A stretch of 64,000 bases of DNA from an uncultured Faecalicatena sp. (GCA_948468385.1 CAOKHZ010000018.1:1-64000); one strand, 5' to 3'. Shown: positions 15,855-24,519, counted from the stretch's first letter. Translations and numbers: made by a program. Notes: a model not told the origin generated them from the sequence alone.

Positions 15855-17336
15855 ATGCTTAACGTAGAACATTTGTCAATCCATTTTGAGGAGCGCGGGA
15901 AAAGGGAGGATGCGGTAAAAAATGTATCATTCCAGCTCGCGGACGGGGAAATATTAGGAATCGTCGGGGAATCCGGCTCTGGCAAGACGATGACGGCACT
16001 GACGATTGCGGGGCTTAAAAAACCGTATGCGGTAATAGACGGCGGCAGTGTCTGGCTGGACGGCATGGACTTGTTAAAGCTTGATGACGCGCAGATGCGA
16101 AGCGTGCAAGGGGCACAAATCGGCATGATTTTTCAGGAACCGATGAGCGCGCTCAATCCGACGATGAAGATTGGAAAACAGCTGGAGGAAGTGCTGATCT
16201 TGCATACAAAGCTGTCAAAAGAGGAGAGAAGAAACAAGGTTTTTGCGGCGATGGAGGACGTGGAGCTAAGAAATCCGGGAGAACTTTACGACAAGTATCC
16301 GCATGAGCTTTCCGGCGGGATGCGCCAGCGAGCCATGCTGGCGGCGGCCATCGTCTGTAGACCGAAGCTTTTAATTGCCGATGAACCGACGACGGCGTTG
16401 GACGTGCAGACACAAGACGGTATTCTCGAGTTATTGAAGAAGCTCAACCAGAAATATGGGATGAGCATTCTTTTTATTTCCCACAATTTACGCGTGGTGG
16501 AAAAACTATGCGGCCGGGTCTTAGTGATGAAGTCGGGGGAAGTGGTCGAGGAAGGAAGTGTGGAGGGGATTTTTGGCAATCCGCAGACGGAATATACGAA
16601 GGAATTGATTGCGGCGATTCCGACCGCTTGTGGCAAGAATGAGGGAGATAAATCGACGGTAGATGAAGCCGGCATGGAGAAGGATATGTGGGAGCCGCGG
16701 AAAGTGCTCGAGGTGCGCAATCTTAATGCGTATTATCGGGAAGGCAGGGCGCGCAGGCAGATTTTACAAGATGTTTCGTTTGCCTTGTATGAAGGAGAAA
16801 TCGTTGGACTTGTGGGAGAGAGCGGCAGCGGGAAGACGACGCTTTGCAAGTGCGTACTTGGACTTTTGAAGGATTATGAAGGAGAAGTGATTCATCATAC
16901 AAAACGTCCGCAAATGATTTTTCAAGACCCTTATGGATCTTTGAATCCGCGTAAAACCATCGGTTGGATTTTGGAGGAACCCCTTAAGGTGCAAGGCGGG
17001 TTTACGAAGGAGGAGCGTAAGAGAAAGGCCGAGGAAATGTTGGAGAGGGTACATTTGCCAAAGGAATTTTATAAGCGTTATCCGAGGGAACTAAGCGGCG
17101 GACAAAGGCAGCGCGTGAGCATTGCCACGGCGCTGATGACCGGGACAAAGTTCATACTGGCGGACGAGCCGCTATCGGCGTTGGACGTGACCGTGCAGGC
17201 ACAGATGATTGCACTTTTGAAGGAATTGCAAGAGAAAGAAAAAATCTGCTATCTGTTCGTGTCGCACGACTTGGACGTGGTGCACATGTTATGCGATAGG
17301 GTGCTGCGGGTAGAGAAAAAACAAGTTACTGTTTAG
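15855..17336 (+). CDS. Fused double ATPase of the peptide/nickel ABC importer (DppD-DppF type)
   Basis: A 493-residue protein with two complete ABC nucleotide-binding domains in one chain. Domain 1 (about 1-255) has Walker A GESGSGKTM, signature LSGGMRQRA and Walker B LLIADEPTTALD. Domain 2 (about 275-493) has GESGSGKTTL, LSGGQRQRV and FILADEPLSALD. These are normally two genes, oppD and oppF. The linker near residues 250-275 is charged and short. The second domain stops just after its H-loop and lacks the usual C-terminal extension, which may be lost or unneeded in the fusion. It is the last gene of the operon. Confidence 0.9.
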   Translation: MLNVEHLSIHFEERGKREDAVKNVSFQLADGEILGIVGESGSGKTMTALTIAGLKKPYAVIDGGSVWLDGMDLLKLDDAQMRSVQGAQIGMIFQEPMSALNPTMKIGKQLEEVLILHTKLSKEERRNKVFAAMEDVELRNPGELYDKYPHELSGGMRQRAMLAAAIVCRPKLLIADEPTTALDVQTQDGILELLKKLNQKYGMSILFISHNLRVVEKLCGRVLVMKSGEVVEEGSVEGIFGNPQTEYTKELIAAIPTACGKNEGDKSTVDEAGMEKDMWEPRKVLEVRNLNAYYREGRARRQILQDVSFALYEGEIVGLVGESGSGKTTLCKCVLGLLKDYEGEVIHHTKRPQMIFQDPYGSLNPRKTIGWILEEPLKVQGGFTKEERKRKAEEMLERVHLPKEFYKRYPRELSGGQRQRVSIATALMTGTKFILADEPLSALDVTVQAQMIALLKELQEKEKICYLFVSHDLDVVHMLCDRVLRVEKKQVTV

Positions 17337-17339
17337 CCC

Positions 17340-17469
17340 CGAGCCAGTCACTGCGCTGACTGGCTCGGAGGATGCATGTGAATCTGGCCGATGCATCACC
17401 CGCTTTGCCGAAGGCAAATTAAAAATGCAGGTGATGCCCGTTACAATTCAGCCCGCGCTGAATTGTAAC
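17340..17469. repeat. Cluster of palindromes after the peptide ABC operon
   Basis: Stems seen: CGAGCCAGTCA/TGACTGGCTCG (17340-17367), GATGCAT/ATGCATC (about 17371-17397), TTTGCC/GGCAAA near 17405 and GTTACAATTCAG/CTGAATTGTAAC (17440-17469, 12 perfect pairs). The last resembles in form the GTTACTATTCAC palindrome at 12041. None is followed by a clear T-run. No gene is visible in the gap 17337-17675. Confidence 0.6.
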
Positions 17470-17519
17470 AAAAACGGTGCTGCGGATGGAATGAGGCGGA
17501 AGCCGGGGATGGAGAAAGA

Positions 17520-17567
17520 CGTGAGGAAAATGTGTATGAATGGAGAAAAAGTCGTGAGGAAAATGTG
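17520..17567 (+). repeat. 15-bp direct repeat, two copies
   Basis: CGTGAGGAAAATGTG occurs at 17520-17534 and again at 17553-17567, a 33-base period, just upstream of a promoter for the AAA ATPase gene. It may be an activator-binding pair or a simple duplication. Confidence 0.45.
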
Positions 17568-17576
17568 AATAATGGA

Positions 17577-17605
17577 TTGAAAAAGTGCGTATAATCTCGT
17601 AAAAT
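17577..17605 (+). promoter_or_regulatory. Promoter of the DUF4143 ATPase gene
   Basis: TTGAAA (17577-17582), a 17-base spacer and TAAAAT (17600-17605), about 70 bases upstream of the ATG at 17676. Confidence 0.6.
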
Positions 17606-17675
17606 ATACTTGGAACGAATTCGCGCATAGGTGATTTCAATGCGGTCGTCAAGTGTTTATAGCGGGAGAGATTGT

Positions 17676-18986
17676 ATGTATCGGAAGTTGCTGGAAGAAT
17701 TAAAGGTATGGAAAAATGACGTTCACAGAAAACCGATGATGATCCGGGGAGCAAGGCAAGTGGGGAAAACCTGGTTGATGAAGGAGTTTGGAAGGACTTG
17801 TTATGAAAAGTGTGCATACATTTCCATGGATGAAAACGAAATCATGGAGGACGTATTTCGGGATGCGTTTGATATTAAGCGCATTATCACGGCATTGGAA
17901 ATTGAAGTGGGATTTCAGATTGAACCGGAGAATACTTTGATTATTTTTGACGAGGTGCAGGAAATTCCGAGGGCATTAAAGTCGCTGAAATATTTTTGCG
18001 AGAACGCACCGCAGTACCATGTCATGGCGGCGGGCTCTCTGCTCGGCGTGGCATTGCATGAAGGGACGTCTTTTCCCGTGGGGAAAGTGGAATTTTGCGA
18101 TTTGTATCCGATGGATTACCAGGAGTTTCTTCTCGCGTGCGGGGAGGATGGATTGGCAGAACTGTTGGAGTCAGGGGATTATAAGTTAATTACGAGCTTT
18201 AAAAATAAGTATATAGATTTGTTGAAGTTTTACTATTATGTCGGCGGGATGCCGGAGGTCGTGTCCACGTATGTCCAGACGAATGATTTGAAAAAGGTTC
18301 GCAGGATACAAAATAGATTGCTTGGCGCATATGAAAATGATTTTTCCAAGCATGCGCCGGCGGAAATCGTGACGAGGATCAAGATGCTTTGGAACTCGAT
18401 TCCCACGCAGCTCGCAAAGGAAAATAAAAAGTTCATATATGGTCTGGTGCGGGAAGGAGCCAGGGCCAGGGAATATGAAGTGGCAATCACCTGGTTGATA
18501 GATTGTGGACTGATTTATAAAATAAACCGGGTGAAAAAACCGGACTTCCCGTTGCGGGCATATCAGGATTTTCAAGCGTTCAAACTGTTTGTCCTGGATA
18601 TCGGTCTCTTAGGAGCCATGTCCAGGTTGAGTGCGAAAATGATTTTGCGGGGAAATCGCTTATTCGAGGAATTTAAAGGGGCACTTACCGAGCAGTACGT
18701 ATTGCAGCAGTTAAAGGAAAATCTGGAAATCGATATTTTCTATTGGAGTTCTGACACGGCAACGGCGGAGGTTGATTTTCTGGTTCAGACGGAGGAAGAT
18801 ATTATTCCGATAGAAGTGAAGGCCGAGGAAAATTTGTCGGCAAAAAGCTTGAAGTCATTTTATAATAAATATCGTCCGCAACTGTCAATTCGCACGTCCA
18901 TGTCCGATTACAGAGAGCAGGAATGGATGGTGAATGTGCCGCTGCATATGGTAGGGGCGTATTTTCGAGGTCTGTACGGAGTATAA
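17676..18986 (+). CDS. AAA_14/DUF4143 ATPase
   Basis: A 436-residue ATPase. The N-terminal P-loop domain has Walker A RGARQVGKTW (about residues 24-33) and Walker B TLIIFDEVQEIP. AAGSLLGVAL and the sensor region FPVGKVEFCDLYPMDYQEFL are typical of the AAA_14 family. The C-terminal DUF4143 domain includes a restriction-endonuclease-like core (TAEVDFLVQ, then PIEVKAEENLSAKS). The start is taken at 17676, after GCGGGAGAG, rather than at the in-frame 17631. These proteins are very common in gut anaerobes and their function is not established. Confidence 0.85.
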   Translation: MYRKLLEELKVWKNDVHRKPMMIRGARQVGKTWLMKEFGRTCYEKCAYISMDENEIMEDVFRDAFDIKRIITALEIEVGFQIEPENTLIIFDEVQEIPRALKSLKYFCENAPQYHVMAAGSLLGVALHEGTSFPVGKVEFCDLYPMDYQEFLLACGEDGLAELLESGDYKLITSFKNKYIDLLKFYYYVGGMPEVVSTYVQTNDLKKVRRIQNRLLGAYENDFSKHAPAEIVTRIKMLWNSIPTQLAKENKKFIYGLVREGARAREYEVAITWLIDCGLIYKINRVKKPDFPLRAYQDFQAFKLFVLDIGLLGAMSRLSAKMILRGNRLFEEFKGALTEQYVLQQLKENLEIDIFYWSSDTATAEVDFLVQTEEDIIPIEVKAEENLSAKSLKSFYNKYRPQLSIRTSMSDYREQEWMVNVPLHMVGAYFRGLYGV

Positions 18987-19069
18987 GTTGGCCTGATACA
19001 AAGTTCCTTAGTGCGGGGCGAGAAAGTGTAGAAGAAATATGAGACAAAAATAGAAAGCGGGAAATGAGC

Positions 19070-19522
19070 ATGCTGAAAATATGGTATTATGGTGGGACGG
19101 AATATATGGGCGACGCCCCTGCGTACTTCGATAATGTATATGAGGATGAGTGGATAGAGGATGAATTTGTCAAAGAAATGATTGCGGACGTGGATCAATC
19201 CACGGTAGTAAGTGCGCATGTGATTGAAAGCCCGATTTTGGGTGCCATCACGCCGAAAGAATTATCAGGCGGGGTAAAAGTTTTGATATTGATGTTGAAA
19301 GATGATTCCTTTGTCTACAATATGTCTAATTGTGGAAATAACTGTGCGAAGTGGATTTTGAAAATTGCCGAAAAAAAGGATTTGACAGTGTATTTGCAAC
19401 ACATACTCCGCTTTGAAGGCGAATTTGAGATTGAAATCATGAACAGTGGAAAAATCGTACACAACCCGAAAGAATATGTAGAGGCATTGCTGGTAGTGGA
19501 GGGGCTGTTGGATGAAGGGTAA
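19070..19522 (+). CDS. DUF4869 family protein
   Basis: About 150 residues matching the DUF4869 pattern as I remember it. It begins MLKIWYYG and has DEWIEDEFVKEMI, then ESPILGAITPKELSGGVK, LILMLKDD and CGNNCAKWILKIAEKKDL. No catalytic motif is evident. The ATG at 19064, two codons upstream, is an equally possible start. Its 3' end overlaps the next gene by 11 bases, so the two are translationally coupled and probably work together. In my recollection DUF4869 genes usually sit next to such a P-loop gene, but I cannot verify this here. Confidence 0.75.
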   Translation: MLKIWYYGGTEYMGDAPAYFDNVYEDEWIEDEFVKEMIADVDQSTVVSAHVIESPILGAITPKELSGGVKVLILMLKDDSFVYNMSNCGNNCAKWILKIAEKKDLTVYLQHILRFEGEFEIEIMNSGKIVHNPKEYVEALLVVEGLLDEG

Positions 19523-20495
19523 ATATCATTTCCGGGTGAGAAGCAAGAAAGTAGTGTTTGAGTTTGACATACGAAGAAATATTACAGTATTGAAAGGGGA
19601 TAGCGCGACCGGGAAAACAACGCTTTTGCATATGCTGTATGAGTATCTTCGGGTTGGAAGAGAGTCGGGGTATGCGGTAACGGCAGATGTTTCTTATTAT
19701 GTATATCTACGGCGGGAAGTGGGAAGAGACTGGAAGGATGCGCTTTTGCAGTTGCAAGATACGGTTATTTTTATAGAGGAGAATAACGAGTTTGTATTTT
19801 CCAGAGAATTCGCCGAGTTTGTGAAAAAATCGGGAAATTATTTTGTGTTGGTGAATCGTGCCCCATTAAAAATGCTGCCATATAGTATCCATGAGATTTA
19901 TGAAATCGTTACAAATGGAAAACGGGCGGATGTAAAAGAGTCATATCATGAATTGAAGGAAATTTACAGTAATTACCCGATTATTGAAAATAATAAAATG
20001 AATTATGTGATAACAGAAGACAGTAATTCGGGCTGCCAGTTTCTTTCTCATGTATGTAAAGAGAGTCGGGTGGTTAGTGCGAATGGAAATGGCAATATTA
20101 TCAATACAATTAAGGAAATTGTCGAGGGTGACATTTTGATTGTCGCGGATGGAGCGGCGTTTGGTGCGTTGATAGAAATTTGTCTGGAATATCTTGAAAA
20201 ACAGAAAAATAAGCGAATCACGATTTGGTTGCCAGAATCATTTGAATATTTGATTTTGAAGTCCAAAATGATTGTGTCAGAAGAACTGGAAAAAATATTG
20301 GAATCCCCATCGGATTACGTTGAAAGTGAGAAATATGAAAGCTGGGAGAGGTATTTTACGGAGTTGTTGATTTTGCTGACAGAAAATACATCGCATAGGT
20401 ATTCAAAACATTCTTTGGATGGGTTTTATATGCAGGAGAAAAATGTGAAAAAGATTCTAAGTACATTTCCGAAAGAGATAAAGATAGAAAAATAA
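19512..20495 (+). CDS. P-loop ATPase partner of DUF4869, possible Toprim-like C-terminus
   Basis: A 327-residue protein. Near the N-terminus is Walker A LKGDSATGKTTLL (about residues 27-40) preceded by two beta-strands, as in ABC/AAA-type folds. A Walker-B-like DTVIFIEENNEF follows. There is no ABC signature. The second half has alternating strands and helices including VITEDSNSG and DILIVADGAAFGALIEICLEY. The acidic residues in these two segments would suit a Toprim-like metal site, as in OLD-type nucleases, but that is only a guess. It is coupled to DUF4869 by overlap, and a strong terminator follows. The function is unknown. Confidence 0.75.
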   Translation: MKGKYHFRVRSKKVVFEFDIRRNITVLKGDSATGKTTLLHMLYEYLRVGRESGYAVTADVSYYVYLRREVGRDWKDALLQLQDTVIFIEENNEFVFSREFAEFVKKSGNYFVLVNRAPLKMLPYSIHEIYEIVTNGKRADVKESYHELKEIYSNYPIIENNKMNYVITEDSNSGCQFLSHVCKESRVVSANGNGNIINTIKEIVEGDILIVADGAAFGALIEICLEYLEKQKNKRITIWLPESFEYLILKSKMIVSEELEKILESPSDYVESEKYESWERYFTELLILLTENTSHRYSKHSLDGFYMQEKNVKKILSTFPKEIKIEK

Positions 20496-20515
20496 ATATA
20501 AAAATCATAATTTCG

Positions 20516-20552
20516 AGCAGTCTGGCGCTTGCATTCGCCAGGCTGTTCTTTT
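20516..20552 (+). terminator. Rho-independent terminator after the DUF4869 pair
   Basis: AGCAGTCTGGCG (20516-20527) pairs with CGCCAGGCTGTT (20536-20547), with G-U pairs, around an 8-base loop, followed by CTTTTTA. Confidence 0.8.
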
Positions 20553-20839
20553 TATGCACACGGGACAGAAAGGTGTATGCTGCTTACGCAGCCCGTCCCG
20601 GCGCGACGAGTAGGGGAAAATCAACCCTACTCGATTACACACGGGCATCCAAAGGAAGTATGTCAGCTGATGCTGACGAATGCCTGGCGCGCGAGTGGGG
20701 AAGATAAATCTTCTCTACCCGATTGCCTCAATTATCATGTCCCTTGTCTGATAAATTTTATAAAATTCATATAAAACACAAAAATAAAACATAAAACAAA
20801 AATATTATCATAAAAAATAAGAAAAATTACAAATAACTG
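20553..20839. other. Gene-free gap with hairpins and an AT-rich tract
   Basis: After the terminator, a GC-rich stretch contains the 9-bp stem CGAGTAGGG/CCCTACTCG (20607-20633), a possible GGGAC/GTCCC stem before it, and a further imperfect stem near 20695-20725. A very AT-rich tract then runs into the promoter at 20840. An 81-codon frame across this gap spans the hairpins and has no ribosome binding site, so I do not call it a gene. Confidence 0.5.
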
Positions 20840-20868
20840 TTGAAAAAAATAAAAAAATAATATATTAT
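20840..20868 (+). promoter_or_regulatory. Promoter of the Ula-like locus (epimerase end)
   Basis: TTGAAA (20840-20845), a 17-base spacer and TATTAT (20863-20868), in AT-rich DNA about 97 bases before the epimerase ATG. Confidence 0.6.
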
Positions 20869-20964
20869 GACAATATAACAAAAATTAAATGAAAAATAGA
20901 AAAGATTTGTTGTGCAAACGGTGACAAAGATTCTAAAAACAAAGAAAAGTGAGCGGAGAAGAAC

Positions 20965-21810
20965 ATGAAATCGTATGAGTTGGGCCTATACGAAAAGGCG
21001 ATGCCCTCCTCTTTGAGCTGGCATGAGAAGTTGACGGCGGCAAAAGCGGCGGGGTATGATTATCTGGAGATGAGCATTGACGCGTCGGAGGAAAAAATAC
21101 AACGGATTTACATGTCGAAGCAGGAGCGTTTTGCATTGATTGGGGACATGTATCAGACGGAAATGCCGATTCGCACCATGTGTGTCAGTGCGCTGACCAA
21201 GTTTTCCCTTGGCAACCCGGACGGAGAAATGGTGAAGCGGGGCATGGAAATTGCTGAGAAATCCATCGAACTGGCGGCGGACTTAGGCATCCGCGTCGTC
21301 ATGATTCCAGGATATGACGTGTACTATGAACCTTCGGACGAAAAAACAAAGAGCGGATATCTGGAAAATTTAAAAAAGGTTGCCGAAATCGCGGAGAAGA
21401 CCGGCGTGATTCTGGGCTTGGAGACGATGGAAAACGAGTTTATGAACACGGTGGAAAAGGCGATGAAGTATGTCGTTTTGTGCGGCTCGAATTATCTGAA
21501 GATATATCCCGATATCGGGAATCTTACGAATGCCGCGAAGCAGTACAAGATGGACGTGCTGGAGGACTTGCAGCTCGGAAAGGGAAACATTACGTCCATG
21601 CATTTAAAGGAGACGCTGCCGGGGCGGTATCGGGAGGTGCCCTATGGAACCGGGCATGTCGATTTTGAGGCGGCGATTAGGAAGGCGTGGCAGATGGGGA
21701 TTCGCAGGTACGTGACGGAGTTTTGGTATCTCGGCGAAGAAAACTGGAACGAGGAATTGAAAAAAGCATATGACAAAATGGCCAACATATTGAATGAGTT
21801 GAACAAGTGA
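20965..21810 (+). CDS. ulaE: UlaE-like L-xylulose/L-ribulose-5-phosphate 3-epimerase
   Basis: A 281-residue TIM-barrel sugar epimerase of the UlaE/SgbU type, which interconverts L-xylulose 5-phosphate and L-ribulose 5-phosphate. The N-terminal GLYEKAMPSSLSWHEKL matches the family opening. The metal-binding set appears as Glu153 (GLETME), Asp183 (YPDIGN), His213 (MHLKET) and Glu252 (VTEFWYLG), at the spacing known for UlaE. GGAGAAGAAC precedes the ATG. It shares a locus with an FGGY kinase and a UlaG-like lactonase, the other recognisable pieces of an ascorbate-type pathway. The exact substrate remains inference. Confidence 0.85.
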   Translation: MKSYELGLYEKAMPSSLSWHEKLTAAKAAGYDYLEMSIDASEEKIQRIYMSKQERFALIGDMYQTEMPIRTMCVSALTKFSLGNPDGEMVKRGMEIAEKSIELAADLGIRVVMIPGYDVYYEPSDEKTKSGYLENLKKVAEIAEKTGVILGLETMENEFMNTVEKAMKYVVLCGSNYLKIYPDIGNLTNAAKQYKMDVLEDLQLGKGNITSMHLKETLPGRYREVPYGTGHVDFEAAIRKAWQMGIRRYVTEFWYLGEENWNEELKKAYDKMANILNELNK

Positions 21811-21815
21811 GTGGT

Positions 21816-21862
21816 ATCAAGTGAATGAAATGAAGTGGACGGAATCAAGTGAATGAAATGAA
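21816..21862 (+). repeat. 19-bp direct repeat, two copies
   Basis: ATCAAGTGAATGAAATGAA occurs at 21816-21834 and 21844-21862, a 28-base period, in the short gap between two genes. It is probably a local duplication. Confidence 0.5.
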
Positions 21863-21882
21863 AACGAAGAGGTGTGACGACA

Positions 21883-22935
21883 ATGAAAGTAGAAAAGAAG
21901 AAAATATCAAATCTGACAAAATGCTATTCCATTGCCCCGCTGGAGTATAAGGGAAAAAGGCACTTTCTGGTGGCGGCCGAGAAGGTGGATAAATGCCTTC
22001 TGTTTGACGAGGAGGGCAATCAGGAAGACGTGGTGTGGGAGGAGCCGGGCGGAGTGATGACGATGGTTCAGGTTCCGGGGACGGACGGTCAATTTCTTGC
22101 CACGCACAAATTTTACTCGCCAAATGATTCGAAGGAGGCGAAGATTGTCGTGGTGACACCGCAGGAGGGTGGAAAATGGGACGTGAGGACGTTGGTGGAT
22201 CTTCCGTTTGTACACCGGTTTGACATTCTTGTCCGGAACGGAGCGGCATATTTGATCGCCTGCGCATTGAAATCGGATCATGAGTGGAAGGACGACTGGC
22301 GTTTCCCGGGAAAAGTGTATGCGGCTCCCCTTCCGAGTGATTTGAGTGTATTTGACGAGGAACATCAGCTAGAATTAAAAGTGGTGAAGGATGGAATGTT
22401 AAAAAACCACGGTTATTACCGTGACGAGCAAGATGGCCTTATGACGGGTATCGTTTCCTGCGAAAATGGTGTGTTCCAGTTTGTACCGCCCGCCCAAGAA
22501 GATGGTGAATGGGAAATAAAGACGTTAATCACCGATGCCGCGAGCGATGCCGTCTTGGTTGATTTTGACGGGGATGGAGAAAAAGAACTGGCCGTAATCG
22601 CGCCATTTCACGGCGACGGGGTTCGTTTCTATAAAAAACAGAATGAAAAATTTGAACTTTGCTATGAATTTCCGGAAAGCAGGGAATTTTTGCATTCCAT
22701 ATACGGCGGGATGCTCGGCGGCAGGCCGGTCTTGGTTACGGGGCACAGAAAGGCGGAGCGGGATTTGATGATCTTCTATTATGACGCAGAACAAATGACT
22801 TATGCCATGGAGTGCATCGACAAGGATTGTGGTTCCGCCAACGTGTATCATTTTGTGAAGGAAGGCGTAGACTATCTGGTGTCTGCAAACCGGGAAATCG
22901 ACGAGGTTGCCCTATATGCGTTGACGGATGTATAA
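21883..22935 (+). CDS. Cytosolic VCBS/FG-GAP repeat protein of unknown function
   Basis: A 350-residue protein made largely of beta-strand repeats, consistent with a beta-propeller. One clear Ca-binding-type FG-GAP motif, DFDGDGEKELAV, begins near residue 227. There is no signal peptide or anchor, although such repeats are usually extracellular. The start is the ATG at 21883, which leaves a workable gap after GAAGAGG; the GTG at 21874 is too close to it. Its place between the epimerase and the sugar kinase suggests a role in the same pathway, perhaps as a lactonase- or dehydrogenase-like propeller or a carbohydrate-binding protein. I do not recognise a defined enzyme family. Confidence 0.7.
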   Translation: MKVEKKKISNLTKCYSIAPLEYKGKRHFLVAAEKVDKCLLFDEEGNQEDVVWEEPGGVMTMVQVPGTDGQFLATHKFYSPNDSKEAKIVVVTPQEGGKWDVRTLVDLPFVHRFDILVRNGAAYLIACALKSDHEWKDDWRFPGKVYAAPLPSDLSVFDEEHQLELKVVKDGMLKNHGYYRDEQDGLMTGIVSCENGVFQFVPPAQEDGEWEIKTLITDAASDAVLVDFDGDGEKELAVIAPFHGDGVRFYKKQNEKFELCYEFPESREFLHSIYGGMLGGRPVLVTGHRKAERDLMIFYYDAEQMTYAMECIDKDCGSANVYHFVKEGVDYLVSANREIDEVALYALTDV

Positions 22936-23046
22936 GCCGCCAACTTCGCAGGGGCGAAGCGCATCTGATGCGGGATGCCTGAGTGAATCGTGAGAACCGC
23001 GTGAAACGGAGGTTGCCGGTCAAAAAGCAACGGAATGGAGGAAAAT

Positions 23047-24519
23047 ATGAACATACTGGTTTTGGATGTCGGTACGTCGAGCATGCGCGGAATCTTGTTT
23101 TCAGGGGACGGCGTGGAGCTTTTGTCAAAGCAGTGCACTTACAAACCGGATTATATGGCGGGAGGATTCGTGGAGCAGGATCCTTGTGACTGGGAATGGG
23201 CGATGTATGAGATTTTGCGCACGGTTTCGAATGAAGCGAAGAAACAAAGTGTGCAGATTGACGCGATTTCCCTCACGTCCCAGCGTTCCTCGATGATTCC
23301 GGTTGACAAAGGCGTGCGTCCGCTTTGCCGGGCGATCATGTGGCAGGACAAGCGGACGGCGGGAATCTGTGAGCGACTGGAAAGGGAAAATGAAAGAATC
23401 GTCCGTCTTTGCGGGGCGAGGGTGAACCCGGTGTTTTCGGGCGTAAAGATGGCGTGGATTCGAGAGGAGCGGCCGGACATTTACGAAAAAACATACAAGT
23501 TTTTGGTGGTTCCGGATTATTTGATTTATCTGTTGACGGGAAATCTTTGCACGGATTATACTTATGGAAGCCGCTCGCTTTTGATGAACATTCGCACATG
23601 TGAGTGGGACGAGGAGTTGCTGGGACTTTTTGGCGTGGAAAAGGATAAATTGTGTTCGCTCCTGGAACCCGGCAGTATATGCGGACATTTGACGAAACAA
23701 ATCGCTGATAAGACGGGCTGTCTGCAAGGGATTCCGGTGATTACGGCGGGCGGGGACCAACAATGCGGAGCCGTTGGCCAGGGCGTCGTGCGGGAAGGGG
23801 TTCTTTCGGTTACGGCCGGAACTGGCGGATTTCTACTGGCCGCGGCCGACAAGGTGCCGAAAGACCTGAAGGGGGACGTGACATGCAACCATTCTGCTAT
23901 CAAGAACCAGTACATACTGGAATCGAGCGTCCTGACTTGTAGCTCGGCCTTTGATTGGTTTCGGCGGAATTTTTATGAAAATTACACGTACGAGGAATTG
24001 AACAAGATTATTGAAAAGGTTCCGGCCGGTGCGAATTCGGTCTTGTGCGTCCCGTATTTTCAGGGGCATGCCGCACCGGATTGGAACAGTCAGGCCAGAG
24101 GCGTATTTTCCAATATCACCCTGCACACGAAAAAGGAGGATTTGCTTCGGGCGCTTCTGGAGGGAATCTGCTATGAGATTGCGAATGGGCTTGATGTGTT
24201 AAAGTCGTACGTGGAGGTGCAAGAGGTCTGGGTTAACGGCGGCCTGGCGGGCAGCGAGGCGTTCAATATGATACAATGTGACGTATATGGGATGGAGCTG
24301 GCACGCCGGGGGAAGACAGATGCCACGGCGCGCGGCGCGTTGATGGTGGCATTGTGCGCATGCGGGATTTGTGAGACGGTGGCGGACGCGTTTGAAGTGG
24401 TCGGAAGGCAAGGGGAAGTAAGCCGTTATCATCCAAATCCGGAGCATGTGAAACAATATCAGGAATGTCGGGTGAAGATGAACGAGCTATACCGAAGCGT
24501 GTATGGAAAAGAGAGATGA
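23047..24519 (+). CDS. FGGY-family carbohydrate kinase
   Basis: A 490-residue sugar kinase of the xylulokinase/gluconokinase superfamily. The N-terminal phosphate-binding loop LDVGTSSMRG (about residues 5-14) and the second-domain adenosine loop GGDQQCGAVGQG (about 237-248) are clear, as is the C-terminal VWVNGGLAGS. GGAGG lies eight bases before the ATG. In this locus it is the only kinase. Since import is by an ABC transporter, which does not phosphorylate, this enzyme would provide the sugar phosphate needed by the lactonase and epimerase. Substrate specificity cannot be read from sequence. Confidence 0.85.
   Translation: MNILVLDVGTSSMRGILFSGDGVELLSKQCTYKPDYMAGGFVEQDPCDWEWAMYEILRTVSNEAKKQSVQIDAISLTSQRSSMIPVDKGVRPLCRAIMWQDKRTAGICERLERENERIVRLCGARVNPVFSGVKMAWIREERPDIYEKTYKFLVVPDYLIYLLTGNLCTDYTYGSRSLLMNIRTCEWDEELLGLFGVEKDKLCSLLEPGSICGHLTKQIADKTGCLQGIPVITAGGDQQCGAVGQGVVREGVLSVTAGTGGFLLAAADKVPKDLKGDVTCNHSAIKNQYILESSVLTCSSAFDWFRRNFYENYTYEELNKIIEKVPAGANSVLCVPYFQGHAAPDWNSQARGVFSNITLHTKKEDLLRALLEGICYEIANGLDVLKSYVEVQEVWVNGGLAGSEAFNMIQCDVYGMELARRGKTDATARGALMVALCACGICETVADAFEVVGRQGEVSRYHPNPEHVKQYQECRVKMNELYRSVYGKER

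Noticed and set aside
20529..20774. 81-codon plus-strand frame in the gap before the epimerase
   Set aside because: Crosses a terminator and several hairpins, has no ribosome binding site and no similarity.
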